This document shows positions 48,957 to 59,127 of a stretch of 64,000 nt of DNA, piece by piece. Each line of letters opens with the position of its first letter. The first letter of the stretch is position 1. The position numbers and the translations under genes are program-made. Origin of the DNA: Thermoanaerobaculum sp. (GTDB lineage: Bacteria; Acidobacteriota; Thermoanaerobaculia; Multivoradales; UBA5704); contig JAJKHS010000025.1 in the NCBI GenBank assembly GCA_021154885.1, forward strand, positions 20,001 to 84,000, in the 5' to 3' direction. Under the pieces are notes generated by a model that saw nothing but the letters and a program-made list of their open reading frames with translations, made no database searches and was not told where the DNA came from.

Positions 48957-49742
48957 ATGATCGACGCCATCGGGGTCTTCGACTCGGGAGTGGGCGGGCT
49001 GACCGTGGTCGCGGCCCTCCGCCGGCGGCTGCCGGAGGAGTCCATCCTCTATCTGGGGGACACGGCGCGGCTCCCCTACGGCAGCAAGTCGCCGGACACG
49101 GTGAAAGGCTACACCCGGCGGAACATCGAGTTCCTGACCGGCCGCGGCGTCAAGGCGGTGGTGATCGCCTGCAACACGGCTTCGGCCCTGGCGCTGCCCA
49201 GCCTGGAGATGCACGAGCTGCCTACCTGGGGGGTGATCGAGCCGGGGGCGCTCAAGGCGGCGAGGGTGAGCCGGGGCCGGGTGGGGGTGATCGCCACCGA
49301 GGCCACCGTGCGTTCGGACGCCTACCCCCGGGCCCTGCGTGCCCTCCGTCCCGAGCTGGAGATCGTGAGCCGGGCCTGCCCCCTCTTCGTCCCCTTGGTG
49401 GAGGAGGGGTGGCACGACGATTCCATTACCGAGGAGGTGGCGCGGCGCTACCTCGCCCCGCTGCTGGAGGCGGGCATCGACACCCTGGTCCTCGGCTGCA
49501 CCCACTACCCGCTGCTCGTCCCCGTGCTGCAGCGGGTGGCGGGCCCGGACGTCACCCTGGTCGACTCCGCCGAGGCCGTGGCCGAGATGGTGGCCGCCGG
49601 CCTTGCCGACCGTCACCTCGAATCCACCCACCCCGCCGTCCACGAGCTCTGCGTCACCGACTCCGGGGAGACGTTCCAGCGCATCGCCCGGCAGATCCTG
49701 CAGGACCCGGGGGTGGGGCTGGAGTGGGTGGAGGTGGTGTAG
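48957..49742 (+). CDS. murI: Glutamate racemase
   Basis: [65 protein letters not shown]. Confidence 0.95.
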   Translation: MIDAIGVFDSGVGGLTVVAALRRRLPEESILYLGDTARLPYGSKSPDTVKGYTRRNIEFLTGRGVKAVVIACNTASALALPSLEMHELPTWGVIEPGALKAARVSRGRVGVIATEATVRSDAYPRALRALRPELEIVSRACPLFVPLVEEGWHDDSITEEVARRYLAPLLEAGIDTLVLGCTHYPLLVPVLQRVAGPDVTLVDSAEAVAEMVAAGLADRHLESTHPAVHELCVTDSGETFQRIARQILQDPGVGLEWVEVV

Positions 49743-49750
49743 CCGCGGGC

Positions 49751-50542
49751 TTACCGCACCGAGACCCCCACCCTCTCCTCCACCGAAACCGGCCCCGGCA
49801 CGGCCCCGAACCGCCTTTCGCGCCGGTGGAACTCCCGTACGGCCTCGGCGAGGTCGGCTCTCTCGAAGTCGGGCCACATGCGGTCGGTGAAGATCAGCTC
49901 GGCGTAGGCACATTCCCAGAGCAGGAAATCCGACAGCCGCTGCTCGCCGCCGGTGCGGATCAGCAGGTCGACGTCCGGCACCGGCCGGCCGTCGTGGGGC
50001 GGATCGGCGAGGAGCTGCGAGAAGGCCTCTCGCGAGAGCTCCCCCTGACCGTGGCAGCGCCCGGCGGCGCGGAGGATGGCGTCCCGCGCCGAGTAGTCGA
50101 CGGCGATGCGCAGCAGGAAGCGGTCCGCTCCCGCCCCCGCAGTCACCGCCTCGGCCTCCTCCACCACCCGCACCAGACCCGGCGAGAGCCGGTCCCGCCG
50201 GCCGATCACGGCAATGCGGATGCCGTTCTTCGCGCACTTGGCCGCCTCCGCCGTCAGATAGCTGCGGAAGAGGCGCATCAGGGCCCGCACCTCGGCGTCC
50301 GGCCGCCGCCAGTTGTCGGAGGAGAAGGCGAAGAGGGTCAGCGTGCCGATTCCCAGCTCGCCCGCGGCCTCGACCACCCGGCGGACCGCCTCGACGCCCG
50401 CCGCGTGACCCGCCGAGCGCGGCCGGCCCCGGGAGATCGCCCAGCGCCCGTTGCCGTCCATGATGATGGCCGCGTGCAGGCCGGGTCCGGCGAGTCCGGC
50501 GGGACCTGTCGCGGGAGGAGCGAGACGCAGCGGAGCGCTCAT
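49751..50542 (-). CDS. uppS: Isoprenyl transferase (undecaprenyl diphosphate synthase family)
   Basis: [79 protein letters not shown]. Confidence 0.95.
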   Translation of the reverse strand: MSAPLRLAPPATGPAGLAGPGLHAAIIMDGNGRWAISRGRPRSAGHAAGVEAVRRVVEAAGELGIGTLTLFAFSSDNWRRPDAEVRALMRLFRSYLTAEAAKCAKNGIRIAVIGRRDRLSPGLVRVVEEAEAVTAGAGADRFLLRIAVDYSARDAILRAAGRCHGQGELSREAFSQLLADPPHDGRPVPDVDLLIRTGGEQRLSDFLLWECAYAELIFTDRMWPDFERADLAEAVREFHRRERRFGAVPGPVSVEERVGVSVR

Positions 50543-51219
50543 CGCCGTCCCTCCCCGGCGTGGTCGAGCAGGGTGACCACCTTGGTGCGACCGCGCAGCC
50601 GGGCGACTTTCGGGGCGAGCCAATCCTCCCAAGTATCCCCAAGCCGCAGATCCGGCGCCCTGCCCAGCAGCGCCTTGACGCACCGGGCGTCCGCCGCGAT
50701 GACGGCGTGAGTGAGCGCCGTCTCCCCGCCGGGCTGCTTCAGCCGCGGGTCGGCCCCGGTGGCCAGCAGCTCCTCCACGATCTCCCCCTCACCCTGGGCC
50801 GCCGCCAGCATCAGGGGGGTGAGACCGTTCGGGGCCGCCGAGTCCGGCTCGGCTCCAGCCGAGAGGAGGGCGCGCACGCTCCCGAGCTGATTCTTGTGGA
50901 TGGCATGCATCAGCGGCGTCCAGCCGTTGGGACCCGAGTCCTGCTGATTGGGATCGACGCCGGCGTGCACCAGCTCCGCGATCGAGTCGGTCCGCCCGGT
51001 GCGCGACGCCCAGATCAGGGCTCCCAGCCTCTCGCTCCCCTGGACGCCGGGATACACCGCCAGCTCCCGCCGCAGCTCCTCCCGCGTGCCGCTGGCCGCC
51101 GCCACCGCCAGCGGGGTCTGGGGCCGCGCTCGCGGCAGCGAGCTCAGAATCCACAGCCCCACGGCCGCCAGCATGGCAAGCCCCAGGGCGAGAAAAGCCA
51201 GGACCCGGATGATCTTCAC
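50539..51219 (-). CDS. Ankyrin-repeat protein with N-terminal TM
   Basis: [93 protein letters not shown]. Confidence 0.9.
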   Translation of the reverse strand: MKIIRVLAFLALGLAMLAAVGLWILSSLPRARPQTPLAVAAASGTREELRRELAVYPGVQGSERLGALIWASRTGRTDSIAELVHAGVDPNQQDSGPNGWTPLMHAIHKNQLGSVRALLSAGAEPDSAAPNGLTPLMLAAAQGEGEIVEELLATGADPRLKQPGGETALTHAVIAADARCVKALLGRAPDLRLGDTWEDWLAPKVARLRGRTKVVTLLDHAGEGRR

Positions 51220-51293
51220 GTCAGCACCCTCCTCGATCTCCTTCGATAAATTACTTTGCCCGACAAAGCATCAGGACACGAGAAGGCCCTGCT

Positions 51294-51689
51294 TCAGCCT
51301 TCCCGGGTGGCGTGGATGATCGCCTCCATGTGATCGAGGTAGCGCTCGAGGGCGCGGCGGCCGGGGCGGGTCAGCCGATACTCGGTCTTCGGCATCCGTC
51401 CCTCGAAATACTTCTCGCAGGCGATGTAGCCAGCCTCTTCCAGCTTGCGGGCGTGGACGCTCAGGTTGCCGTCCGTCGTCTTGAGCAGCTTCTTGAGGTC
51501 GTTGAAGCTCAGTTGATCGTTCACCGCCAGGGCGCTGACGATGCCGAGCCGCATCCGCTCGTGGATGAGGCGGTCGAGGTCCAGCGCCGTCTGGAGAGCG
51601 GGACCGGCGACGGTCATCTCGGCCTCCTCGTCTCCGAGGCCGCCGGCATGGCCGGCGCCGCCGTCCTCGTGCTTGAGCGCCCTAGCCAC
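51294..51689 (-). CDS. Winged-helix transcriptional regulator (MarR-like)
   Basis: [68 protein letters not shown]. Confidence 0.85.
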   Translation of the reverse strand: MARALKHEDGGAGHAGGLGDEEAEMTVAGPALQTALDLDRLIHERMRLGIVSALAVNDQLSFNDLKKLLKTTDGNLSVHARKLEEAGYIACEKYFEGRMPKTEYRLTRPGRRALERYLDHMEAIIHATREG

Positions 51690-52296
51690 CGTGCCTCCAG
51701 GCGATGAACGCGCCGAAGATCAGATGCAGGCCGCCGAAGCCGGCTGCCATCAGGGCGCCCCCCCACGACGGGGGCGCCACCAGCGCCACCGCGCCCAGCG
51801 CCATGAAGCCGAGGCCCATCACCGGCACCGTGCGTACCGAGAAGGCGCCCCCCGTGACGACGCCTGTGCCGTAGAGCAGCAGCCACACCCCGGGCAGCAA
51901 GGCCACCATGCCGGAGACCAGCAGCACCGCCGTCAGCAGAGCGCCGGCGAAGAGCGGCGGCAGGAGGCCGAGGACGAACCGCCGGCCCGGCGCGGAGAAC
52001 AGGCTCACCTCCGCCCGGCGGGCCTTCCAGACGACGGCGCCGACGGTGATGAGGAAGGCCAGCAGGGCCTCCCCCAGCCAGGTGGCGAGCCACCCCGGAA
52101 AGCTCGCCTGGCGTGCCGCCAGGTACGCCGCCCCCAGTGCCGTAGCGCCCACAGCCATCTCCCCAAGGCCCGACACCGCCGTGAAGTACGCCGCCCCCTC
52201 CATGGTCTCGCGGATGAACCGCAAGTTGTCGATCGCCGTCAGATGCAGCGCGGGAGGAGGGACGAGGCGGGGGCGGGCAGGCTGAGGATTCGTCAC
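51682..52296 (-). CDS. Multi-TM membrane protein, probably cotranscribed with the winged-helix regulator
   Basis: Several hydrophobic segments; overlaps regulator start. Confidence 0.65.
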   Translation of the reverse strand: MTNPQPARPRLVPPPALHLTAIDNLRFIRETMEGAAYFTAVSGLGEMAVGATALGAAYLAARQASFPGWLATWLGEALLAFLITVGAVVWKARRAEVSLFSAPGRRFVLGLLPPLFAGALLTAVLLVSGMVALLPGVWLLLYGTGVVTGGAFSVRTVPVMGLGFMALGAVALVAPPSWGGALMAAGFGGLHLIFGAFIAWRHGG

Positions 52297-52349
52297 GGGA
52301 TTGACTTTACGCCGTGCGTTGGTGGTCGTCAAGCACTTTTTGGCGCAAA

Positions 52350-52555
52350 GTTGATCTCTCCCCCTCCCCAAGACCCTCATCACCCCGGCCCTCTTCTCCC
52401 ACCGCACTCCCCCCAACCGGGAGAAGAGGGAGAAAGACAAAACCGTCCGGCCGGGTTTCCTCTTGGAGAACAGCAAGAACCCTTCAGCCGCGTTCCCCTC
52501 TCCCGGCCGGAGGGAGGGCGGTGGGAGAGGGGACAGGGGTGAGGTTCTTGGGCGC
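52350..52555. repeat. Intergenic GC-rich inverted-repeat elements (CCCTCTTCTCCC/GGGAGAAGAGGG and CCCCTCTCCC/GGGAGAGGGG)
   Basis: Same motif family as at 21010-21140 and 22262-22315. Confidence 0.55.
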
Positions 52556-52567
52556 CGGGACGGACGC

Positions 52568-53011
52568 TTACGCCGTCCCCTCCACCCGCTTCTTCGCCAG
52601 GTTTGCCACCATCCCCACCATCCCCATCAGCCCCATGGACTTGCCCATGGAGAGCTCGCGGCCGAAGACCTTATAGACGATGTCGGTCGGCACCTCGGCC
52701 ACCTGCTCGAGGGGGGCGCCGGAGAGGGTGTCGTCGAGGATCACGGCCATGGCCTTGGCCGAGATCCCCTGCGGGTTCTCCACGGCGAAGTGGAAGTCGA
52801 GCGTGCCGTCCGGCCGCGGCTCGGGGAAGACGTAGGCCTCGGACTCGCAGGCCGGCACCTGGGCTTCTTCCGGGAAGGGCCGTTGCGCGAGCCGCGGCGG
52901 CACCTCCTCGAAACGGCCGGCGATGTCGATGAGGAGCTGGATCCGCTCCGTGCGGTCGGGAACCGACCCGAGCAGATCCAGGGTCTGCGTCAGCTTCTCC
53001 GGTACGGCCAT
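52568..53011 (-). CDS. sufE: SufE-like Fe-S metabolism protein
   Basis: LTQTLDLLGSVPDRTERIQLLIDIAGRFEEVPPRLAQRPFPEEAQVPACESEAYVF. Confidence 0.85.
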   Translation of the reverse strand: MAVPEKLTQTLDLLGSVPDRTERIQLLIDIAGRFEEVPPRLAQRPFPEEAQVPACESEAYVFPEPRPDGTLDFHFAVENPQGISAKAMAVILDDTLSGAPLEQVAEVPTDIVYKVFGRELSMGKSMGLMGMVGMVANLAKKRVEGTA

Positions 53012-53046
53012 GGCACGCTCGTCCTCCTCCTGGGGATCGTCCGGGA

Positions 53047-53961
53047 TCAGCGCTCGATGGGCACTCCTACCAGGTTCCCCCACTCCGTCCAGCTTCCATC
53101 ATAATTGCGGACCTGCTTGTAGCCCAGCAGGTGGGTGAGGACGAACCAGGTGTGGCTGCTCCGCTCGCCGATGCGGCAGTAGACGACGACGTCGTCGCCC
53201 GGCTTGAGACCCGCCTCCTGCTCATAGAGGGCGCGCAGCTCGTCGGCGCTCTTGAAGGTGCCGTTATCCGGGTTGATCGCCTTGGCCCAGGGGACGCTCT
53301 TGGCGCCGGGGATGTGGCCGCCGCGTAAGGCGCCCTCGTTGGGATAGTCCGGCATGTGGAGCTTCTCGCCCGAGTATTCGGCGGGGCTGCGCACGTCGAT
53401 CATCGGCTTCTTGGCGTTGGTGTGCTCCAGCACCTGGTCGCGGAAGGCGCGGATGCGCTTGTCGTCCCGCTCGGCGGCCACGTAGTCGCTGGGCGGATAG
53501 CTCGGCACGTCCTTGGTCAGCGGGCGCCCCTCGTTGAGCCACTTGATGCGGCCGCCGTCGACGATCTTCGCCTTGTCGTGCCCGAAGAGCTGGAACACCC
53601 AGTAGGCGTAGGTGGCCCACCAGTTGTTCTTGTCGCCATAGAAGACGACCGTCGTGTCCTTGGTGACGCCGATGCGCCGCATGAGCGCCTGGAAACCCTC
53701 CTTGCCCAGGTAGTCGCGCCGGACGGGATCGTTCAGGTCCCGCGTCCAGTCCACCTCGACGGCACCGGGGATATGCCCCGAGGGATACAACAGCGGGTCC
53801 TCGTTCGACTCGACGATGCGGACCTGCGGATCGTTCAGGTGATTCGCGACCCAGTCGGTCGAGACCAGCACGCCGGGATTTACGTAACCGCGGTTTTCGA
53901 TTTCGCTCACCTCAGTCTCCTTTCGCTCGGCTCGCTCCATATTTGTGACCAACTCTATCAT
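53047..53961 (-). CDS. Sulfurtransferase (tandem rhodanese)
   Basis: [75 protein letters not shown]. Start could be internal. Confidence 0.9.
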   Translation of the reverse strand: MIELVTNMERAERKETEVSEIENRGYVNPGVLVSTDWVANHLNDPQVRIVESNEDPLLYPSGHIPGAVEVDWTRDLNDPVRRDYLGKEGFQALMRRIGVTKDTTVVFYGDKNNWWATYAYWVFQLFGHDKAKIVDGGRIKWLNEGRPLTKDVPSYPPSDYVAAERDDKRIRAFRDQVLEHTNAKKPMIDVRSPAEYSGEKLHMPDYPNEGALRGGHIPGAKSVPWAKAINPDNGTFKSADELRALYEQEAGLKPGDDVVVYCRIGERSSHTWFVLTHLLGYKQVRNYDGSWTEWGNLVGVPIER

Positions 53962-55229
53962 GATGGTTTTGGAGCGGAGAAGACCCCCTCATCCCCCCGG
54001 TCCTCTTCGGCCGCCGCCGGACGCGACTCCGGCGCCCTCTGCCGCGTGGTGAGGAAGCTCGTGCAGAGCATCAGCGCCGCCGCGGCCCAGAACGGGTAGC
54101 GGATGTCCACTTCGTAGATCGCGCCGGCGCAGACCGGTCCCACCAGCCGGGCCACCGAGCCGAAGGACTGCTGGACGCCCATGGTCTGCCCCATCTCCTC
54201 GCGTGAGGTGCGACGGGAGAGCAGGGCCGTGGTCGCAGGGAAGAGGAGGGCGGTCCCCACCGGCACCAGCAGAGTCACCACGGCCAACAGGCCGAAGCGC
54301 ACGCTGCCAGGCAGGTCCACCAGGGCCGGAAGCGGGATGCCCGCGAGCCCGAGCACCAGGGACAAGGCGCCCAACCGTGTCACGCCGACCTCTCCGAAAC
54401 GGCGGACGGCCGGTCCGAGCAGCACGGCGCGCATGACCAGGCCGATGGCGCCGATGTAGGTAAAAAAGAAGCCGATGGTCCGCACGGTGACGCCGTAGGC
54501 CGTTCCGAGATAGAGGGCGAGGATACCGTTCATTCCCATGAAGGCCATCATGGCAATGGTGTAGATCCAGATCAGGGAGCTCGCCGGCGACCGCGGATGC
54601 CGCAGCACGGCGAGCACCGATTGCAACAGGGGCCGGCGTTGCGGCTTGGGCGCGCCCTCGGCAGGGACGTCGCTCCGGCGCGACTCCGGCAACCAGAGCC
54701 AGGCCGAGATCACGTTGAGGGTGCAGAGGCCGGCCGCCACGAAGCCCGGTCCCCAGGGTCCGAGATGGGCGGCGAGGGAGCCCACCGCGCCACCGATCAT
54801 GACCCCGGCATTGGTGGCGGCGCTGATCCATCCCAATGCCTTGGCCCGCTCCTCCGGCGGCACCGAGTCGCTGACGTAGGCCTGCACCACCCCGGTCGTC
54901 CCCCCGCCCGCCCCCTGCACCAGCCGGAAGATGAAGAGCAGCCAGATGGTGTTGGCCAGGCCGAAGAGAGCGAAGGCGATGGCCGAGGAGGAGAGGCCGA
55001 CCAGCAGCGCGGGCCGGCGGCCGTAGCGGTCGGAGAAGCGGCCCCAGAGCGGCGCCGTGAGGAGCTGGGCGAAGAAGAAGGACGAGATGATGAGGGTGAT
55101 GACCACCGGCCGCGCCCCCAGTTGCTTGGCATAGAAGGGGAGGGTCGGCACCACCATGAGAAAGCCGATCATGTCCACGAAGACCGTGGCCATGAGGACC
55201 GAGAGCTGCTTGAGCGAGCTGGACTCCAT
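53958..55229 (-). CDS. MFS transporter (TetA-like)
   Basis: [87 protein letters not shown]. Confidence 0.92.
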   Translation of the reverse strand: MESSSLKQLSVLMATVFVDMIGFLMVVPTLPFYAKQLGARPVVITLIISSFFFAQLLTAPLWGRFSDRYGRRPALLVGLSSSAIAFALFGLANTIWLLFIFRLVQGAGGGTTGVVQAYVSDSVPPEERAKALGWISAATNAGVMIGGAVGSLAAHLGPWGPGFVAAGLCTLNVISAWLWLPESRRSDVPAEGAPKPQRRPLLQSVLAVLRHPRSPASSLIWIYTIAMMAFMGMNGILALYLGTAYGVTVRTIGFFFTYIGAIGLVMRAVLLGPAVRRFGEVGVTRLGALSLVLGLAGIPLPALVDLPGSVRFGLLAVVTLLVPVGTALLFPATTALLSRRTSREEMGQTMGVQQSFGSVARLVGPVCAGAIYEVDIRYPFWAAAALMLCTSFLTTRQRAPESRPAAAEEDRGDEGVFSAPKPS

Positions 55230-55238
55230 GACTCTCTT

Positions 55239-56888
55239 TCAGCCTGCCTCTCCCTGCCCCCAGAGCAGGAAAGCCGCGGCGCTCGCGGTCATGAGGAGGA
55301 CGCCGTAGGCCGCCGCCATCCCCAGATCCTGCAGCCGCAGGCTGGAGAGGATCTCGATGGAGATGGGGCGGGTGTCGAAGGTATAGAGGACGATGGAGAC
55401 CACGAAGTCCCCCAGGGCGGTGATGAAGGCGAGGCCGGCGCCGGCGGCGAGAGCCGGGCGCAGCAGGGGGAGCGTCACCCGCCCGAGCCGGCGCCAGCGG
55501 CCGGCGCCCAGGGAGGCCGCCGCCTCTTCCAGCGATGGGTCGAGCTGGCGCAGCCCGGCGAGGGCCGCCCGGCCGGTAAGCGGCAGGTTGCGCACCAGGT
55601 AGGCCAGGGGCAGAATCCACGGCGTGCCGATGAGCACGAAGCGGCCGAGCCACGGCTGGTGGGCGCTGAAGGTGGTGGCCAGGGCCACGGCGAAGACGGT
55701 GCCGGGGACCGCCCAGGGCACGGCGATCAATCCCTCCAGGAGGCCTCCCATCCGGTCCCGGCGCGCCGCAGCGAAGCGGGCGGCGGCGAACCCCAGCCCC
55801 AGGGCCGCCACGGTCGCCACGGCCGCCATCCACAGCGAGTTGACCACCGGCCGCAGGCGCTCGGACTGCGAGACGAGCGATGTCCAGTTGCCGAAGTTGA
55901 GCACCGGCGGAAAGAACTGCGACGTCCAGGTGAAGGGCGGCACCAGCGAGACCAGGGCGAGAACGGCGTGGGGGAGCAGGAGGAAGATCGCCAGCAGCCA
56001 GCCGAAGAAGCCGGCGAGGCCCCGTGCCAGAGGGGTGCGCAGCCGCTTGCGGGCGGGCGCGATCCCCCGCACTCCGGTGCCCACGGCCGCGACCCGGTCC
56101 GCCCGCCGCATCGCCTGCAGCCCGAGGAGGGCGAGGAGGGCGAGCATCACCGTTTCGGCTTGGGCGAGGCCGAGCTCGCCGTTGAGCCTGGAGGCCACGA
56201 TCTGGGTGGTCATCACCCGGAAGCCGCCGCCGAAGAGGTAGGGCGCCGAGAAGGACGCCAGGGCCGTCATGAAGGTGAGGAGCGCGGCGCCTGCCAGGGC
56301 CGGCCGCAGCAGCGGCAGGGTGACCCGGAAGAGGGTGCGCCACCGGCTCGCCCCCAGCGAGGCCGCCGCTTCCAGCAGAGCCGCATCCAGGCGCGCCAGC
56401 CCCGCCCGGGTGAACAGGTAGAAGTAGACATACATCGAGTAGGCGTGCACCAGCAGGATGGCCCCCGGCCCCACCAGCCGCCACGGCGGCTGGGAGAGCC
56501 CCAGCGCCGCCTGCACGGCCCGCGAGGCGAAGCCGCTCTCGCCATAGAGAAAGAGGAAGGCGATGACACCCACCAGGGGAGGCAGCGCCACGGGCAGGGC
56601 GACGATGGCGCCCAGCACCCGCCGGCCCGGAAACTCCGTGCGCTCGAAAAGGAAGGCCAGGGGCACTCCCACCACCGCCGCCAGGATTACGGAGGCGGCG
56701 GAGATCCAGAGGCTCCGCCAGAGAGCCATCCACTCGTCCCGCCGGCTGAAGAACTCGCCGAACCAGCCGAGGGTCCACCGCCCCGGCCCGCCCAGCGCCT
56801 CGATCAGCGTCATGAGCAGGGGGTAGCCCACCAGCCAGGCCAGCAGGGCTGCGATGAGGAGGGCGGGGAGTAAGGTTGCTCTTTTCAC
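55239..56888 (-). CDS. ABC transporter permease, two fused permease domains (FbpB-like)
   Basis: Two EAAxxxGAxxWRxLxRVTLPLLRPAL motifs: EAAASLGASRWRTLFRVTLPLLRPAL and EAAASLGAGRWRRLGRVTLPLLRPAL. Confidence 0.92.
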   Translation of the reverse strand: MKRATLLPALLIAALLAWLVGYPLLMTLIEALGGPGRWTLGWFGEFFSRRDEWMALWRSLWISAASVILAAVVGVPLAFLFERTEFPGRRVLGAIVALPVALPPLVGVIAFLFLYGESGFASRAVQAALGLSQPPWRLVGPGAILLVHAYSMYVYFYLFTRAGLARLDAALLEAAASLGASRWRTLFRVTLPLLRPALAGAALLTFMTALASFSAPYLFGGGFRVMTTQIVASRLNGELGLAQAETVMLALLALLGLQAMRRADRVAAVGTGVRGIAPARKRLRTPLARGLAGFFGWLLAIFLLLPHAVLALVSLVPPFTWTSQFFPPVLNFGNWTSLVSQSERLRPVVNSLWMAAVATVAALGLGFAAARFAAARRDRMGGLLEGLIAVPWAVPGTVFAVALATTFSAHQPWLGRFVLIGTPWILPLAYLVRNLPLTGRAALAGLRQLDPSLEEAAASLGAGRWRRLGRVTLPLLRPALAAGAGLAFITALGDFVVSIVLYTFDTRPISIEILSSLRLQDLGMAAAYGVLLMTASAAAFLLWGQGEAG

Positions 56889-56946
56889 GGCCGTTCCCTT
56901 CTACTTCGTCTACGCTTGGGGGAACGTCAAGGTTCTGTAAATTCTC

Positions 56947-58074
56947 TCAATTGTCTCTCACTTGGTCTCTCGCCTGTTCTCTCATCTGCCGGAACAGCCG
57001 GGGTGCGGGACCTTGCGCATCGGGCGCCACCCGCACGGCGTCGCCCGTCGTGGCCGCGCCGGGCGGCGCCAGGACCTCCACCTCGCCGCCGGCGGCGAGC
57101 GCCACCTGATAGTAGGTCACCGGGCCGGCGTAGCGCCGCTCGGTCACCCGGCCGGCGAGCGCCCTGGGGTCTCCGGCGCCCACGAAGGTCAGCGACTCGG
57201 GGCGGACGACGAGGTCCACCTCCTCGCCCGGCCCGGCGCCCGCCAGCTCCGGGGCCGGCGCCGCGGACCAGCGGACCGGGCCTGCCGCCGCGCCGGTCGG
57301 TCCCGAGAGGGCCGGGTGGGGCACCCAGACGGCGCCGTCCCCTTCCAGCACGCACGGGAGCACGCTCGCCCGGCCCACGAACGTCGCCACGAACCGGGTG
57401 GCCGGCCGCTCGTAGAGGTCCTCGGGACTCCCCACTTGGTGCAGGACGCCGCCGTGCAGCACCGCCACCCGGTCGCCCAGGTGGAAGGCCTCCTCCTGCT
57501 CGTGGGTGACCAGCACGGTGGTGATCCCCACCCGCTGGATGGCCCGCTTGAGCTCGCGGCGGGTGCGCTCGCGCAGGGTGGGGTCGAGGTTGGAGAGGGG
57601 CTCGTCGAGCAGCAGGACGCGGGGCTCGGGCGCCAAGGCCCGGGCCAGGGCCACCCGCTGCTGCTGGCCGCCCGAGATCTCCCCCACCCGCCGCCCCGCG
57701 AAGCCGGGGAGCTCCACCAGGTTCAGGGCCTCGGCCACCCGCCGGGCGCTGTCCACCTTCCCAGCGACGCCGGCGAGGCCGAAGGCCACGTTCTCGCCCA
57801 CCGTGAGATGGGGGAAGAGGGCGTAGTGCTGGAAGACCATGCCGAAATGCCGGCGCTCGGGAGGCAGGGCGGTGACGTCCGCGCTCTCCACCCGGATGCG
57901 GCCGCGGTCCGGCGCCTCGAAGCCGGCGATCAGGCGCAGGGCCGTGGTCTTGCCGCTGCCCGAGGGGCCCAGCAGGGCGAGGATCTCACCCTTCGCCACC
58001 TCCAGCGACAGGCCGCGGAGAACGGTCTGGGCGCCGAAGCTCTTGTCGAGCTGCTCCAGGGAGAGGAAGGCCAC
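56947..58074 (-). CDS. ABC transporter ATP-binding protein (FbpC-like)
   Basis: LLGPSGSGKTTALRLIAGFE, GMVFQHYALFPHLTVGENVAFGL, ISGGQQQRVALARALAPEPRVLLLDEPLSNLD; TOBE-like C-terminus. Confidence 0.95.
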   Translation of the reverse strand: MAFLSLEQLDKSFGAQTVLRGLSLEVAKGEILALLGPSGSGKTTALRLIAGFEAPDRGRIRVESADVTALPPERRHFGMVFQHYALFPHLTVGENVAFGLAGVAGKVDSARRVAEALNLVELPGFAGRRVGEISGGQQQRVALARALAPEPRVLLLDEPLSNLDPTLRERTRRELKRAIQRVGITTVLVTHEQEEAFHLGDRVAVLHGGVLHQVGSPEDLYERPATRFVATFVGRASVLPCVLEGDGAVWVPHPALSGPTGAAAGPVRWSAAPAPELAGAGPGEEVDLVVRPESLTFVGAGDPRALAGRVTERRYAGPVTYYQVALAAGGEVEVLAPPGAATTGDAVRVAPDAQGPAPRLFRQMREQARDQVRDN

Positions 58075-58083
58075 GGGAAGGTC

Positions 58084-59115
58084 TCAATGGGCCGCGGCGC
58101 CGTGCCCGCGCACGGTGCGATCCCAGGTGGCCATCCACTGCTGGCCGTTCTTGACGATCAGGCCCCAGTCCACGTCGGCCGGCACCATCTCCTTCAAGAC
58201 CTCCTGTGCCCACTGCGGCAGCCGCTCCGGCGACAGGTCGGTGCGGGCCGGCAGGCGGAAGGCCTCGCGGGCCGCCAGCTCCTGCCCCTCGACGCTGCCC
58301 ACGAACTCGATGAACACCTTGGCCGTCTCCGGATGCTGAGCGTTCTTCACCAAGCCGATCGAGTCGTCGATCACCGGCGTGCCGCTCTTCGGGAAGTGGT
58401 AGCCCAGGGGGGCTCCCCGCTTCGCCTGCCAGAGCATGTCGGTGAGCTCCCAGACGGTGATCAGCCCCTCGGCGCGCTGGAGCTTCTCCATGAGCAGGGC
58501 GGGGTTCTGCACGTACTCCTTGGTCTGGCCGTCGAAGCGGCGCAGCCACTCCCAGCCGCGGTCAGGGGTCCCCGTCTCCTTGACCGAGCGGGCCAGGACC
58601 ATGCCGAAGAGGGTGCGCATGGTGCCGCTCGCCAGGGGGTCGCGGACCAGGATCTTCCCCTTCCAGCGCGGCTCGAGGAGGTCGTCCCAGTCCGCCGGCG
58701 CATCCTGGGGCGCCAGCTTCGCCGAGTTGTAGACCAGCACCGGGGCCGTGCGGTAGACCGCGAAGAAGAGGTTCCCGGGATCGCGGCTGCCCGCCGGAAT
58801 CGCGTCCGCCCACGTGGGCCGGTAGGGCGCCAGCAGCGCGGCACCGCGGATGAAGATGGTCTGCGGCCCGCCATACCAGACGTCGGCCTGCGGGTTGGCG
58901 CCCTCGGAGCGGATGCGGTCGTAGACCTCCTGCGAGCCCATGTCGAGCCAGCGGACGTCCACCTCCGGATGCTTCGCCTCGAAGGCCTTCTCCATCAGGG
59001 CCAGCAGGTCGCGCCCATGGGGGGAGTAGATCGTCAGGGGCTTGCGGCCGTCGCCGCAGCTCGCGGCGAGCAGGGCCAGCACGGCCGTCACGATCAGAGA
59101 GCGGAGTCGGTTCAT
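58084..59115 (-). CDS. ABC transporter extracellular solute-binding protein (family 1, FbpA-like)
   Basis: Lipobox LAASCGDGRKPLTIYSPHGRDLLALMEKAFEAKHPEVDVRWLDMGSQEVYDRIRSE. Confidence 0.92.
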   Translation of the reverse strand: MNRLRSLIVTAVLALLAASCGDGRKPLTIYSPHGRDLLALMEKAFEAKHPEVDVRWLDMGSQEVYDRIRSEGANPQADVWYGGPQTIFIRGAALLAPYRPTWADAIPAGSRDPGNLFFAVYRTAPVLVYNSAKLAPQDAPADWDDLLEPRWKGKILVRDPLASGTMRTLFGMVLARSVKETGTPDRGWEWLRRFDGQTKEYVQNPALLMEKLQRAEGLITVWELTDMLWQAKRGAPLGYHFPKSGTPVIDDSIGLVKNAQHPETAKVFIEFVGSVEGQELAAREAFRLPARTDLSPERLPQWAQEVLKEMVPADVDWGLIVKNGQQWMATWDRTVRGHGAAAH

Positions 59116-59127
59116 GAGTGAATCAGT

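Noticed and set aside
46725-50542. Amidase / GerMN / MurI / UppS region as a novel system
   Set aside because: Ordinary cell-wall genes, each recognisable.
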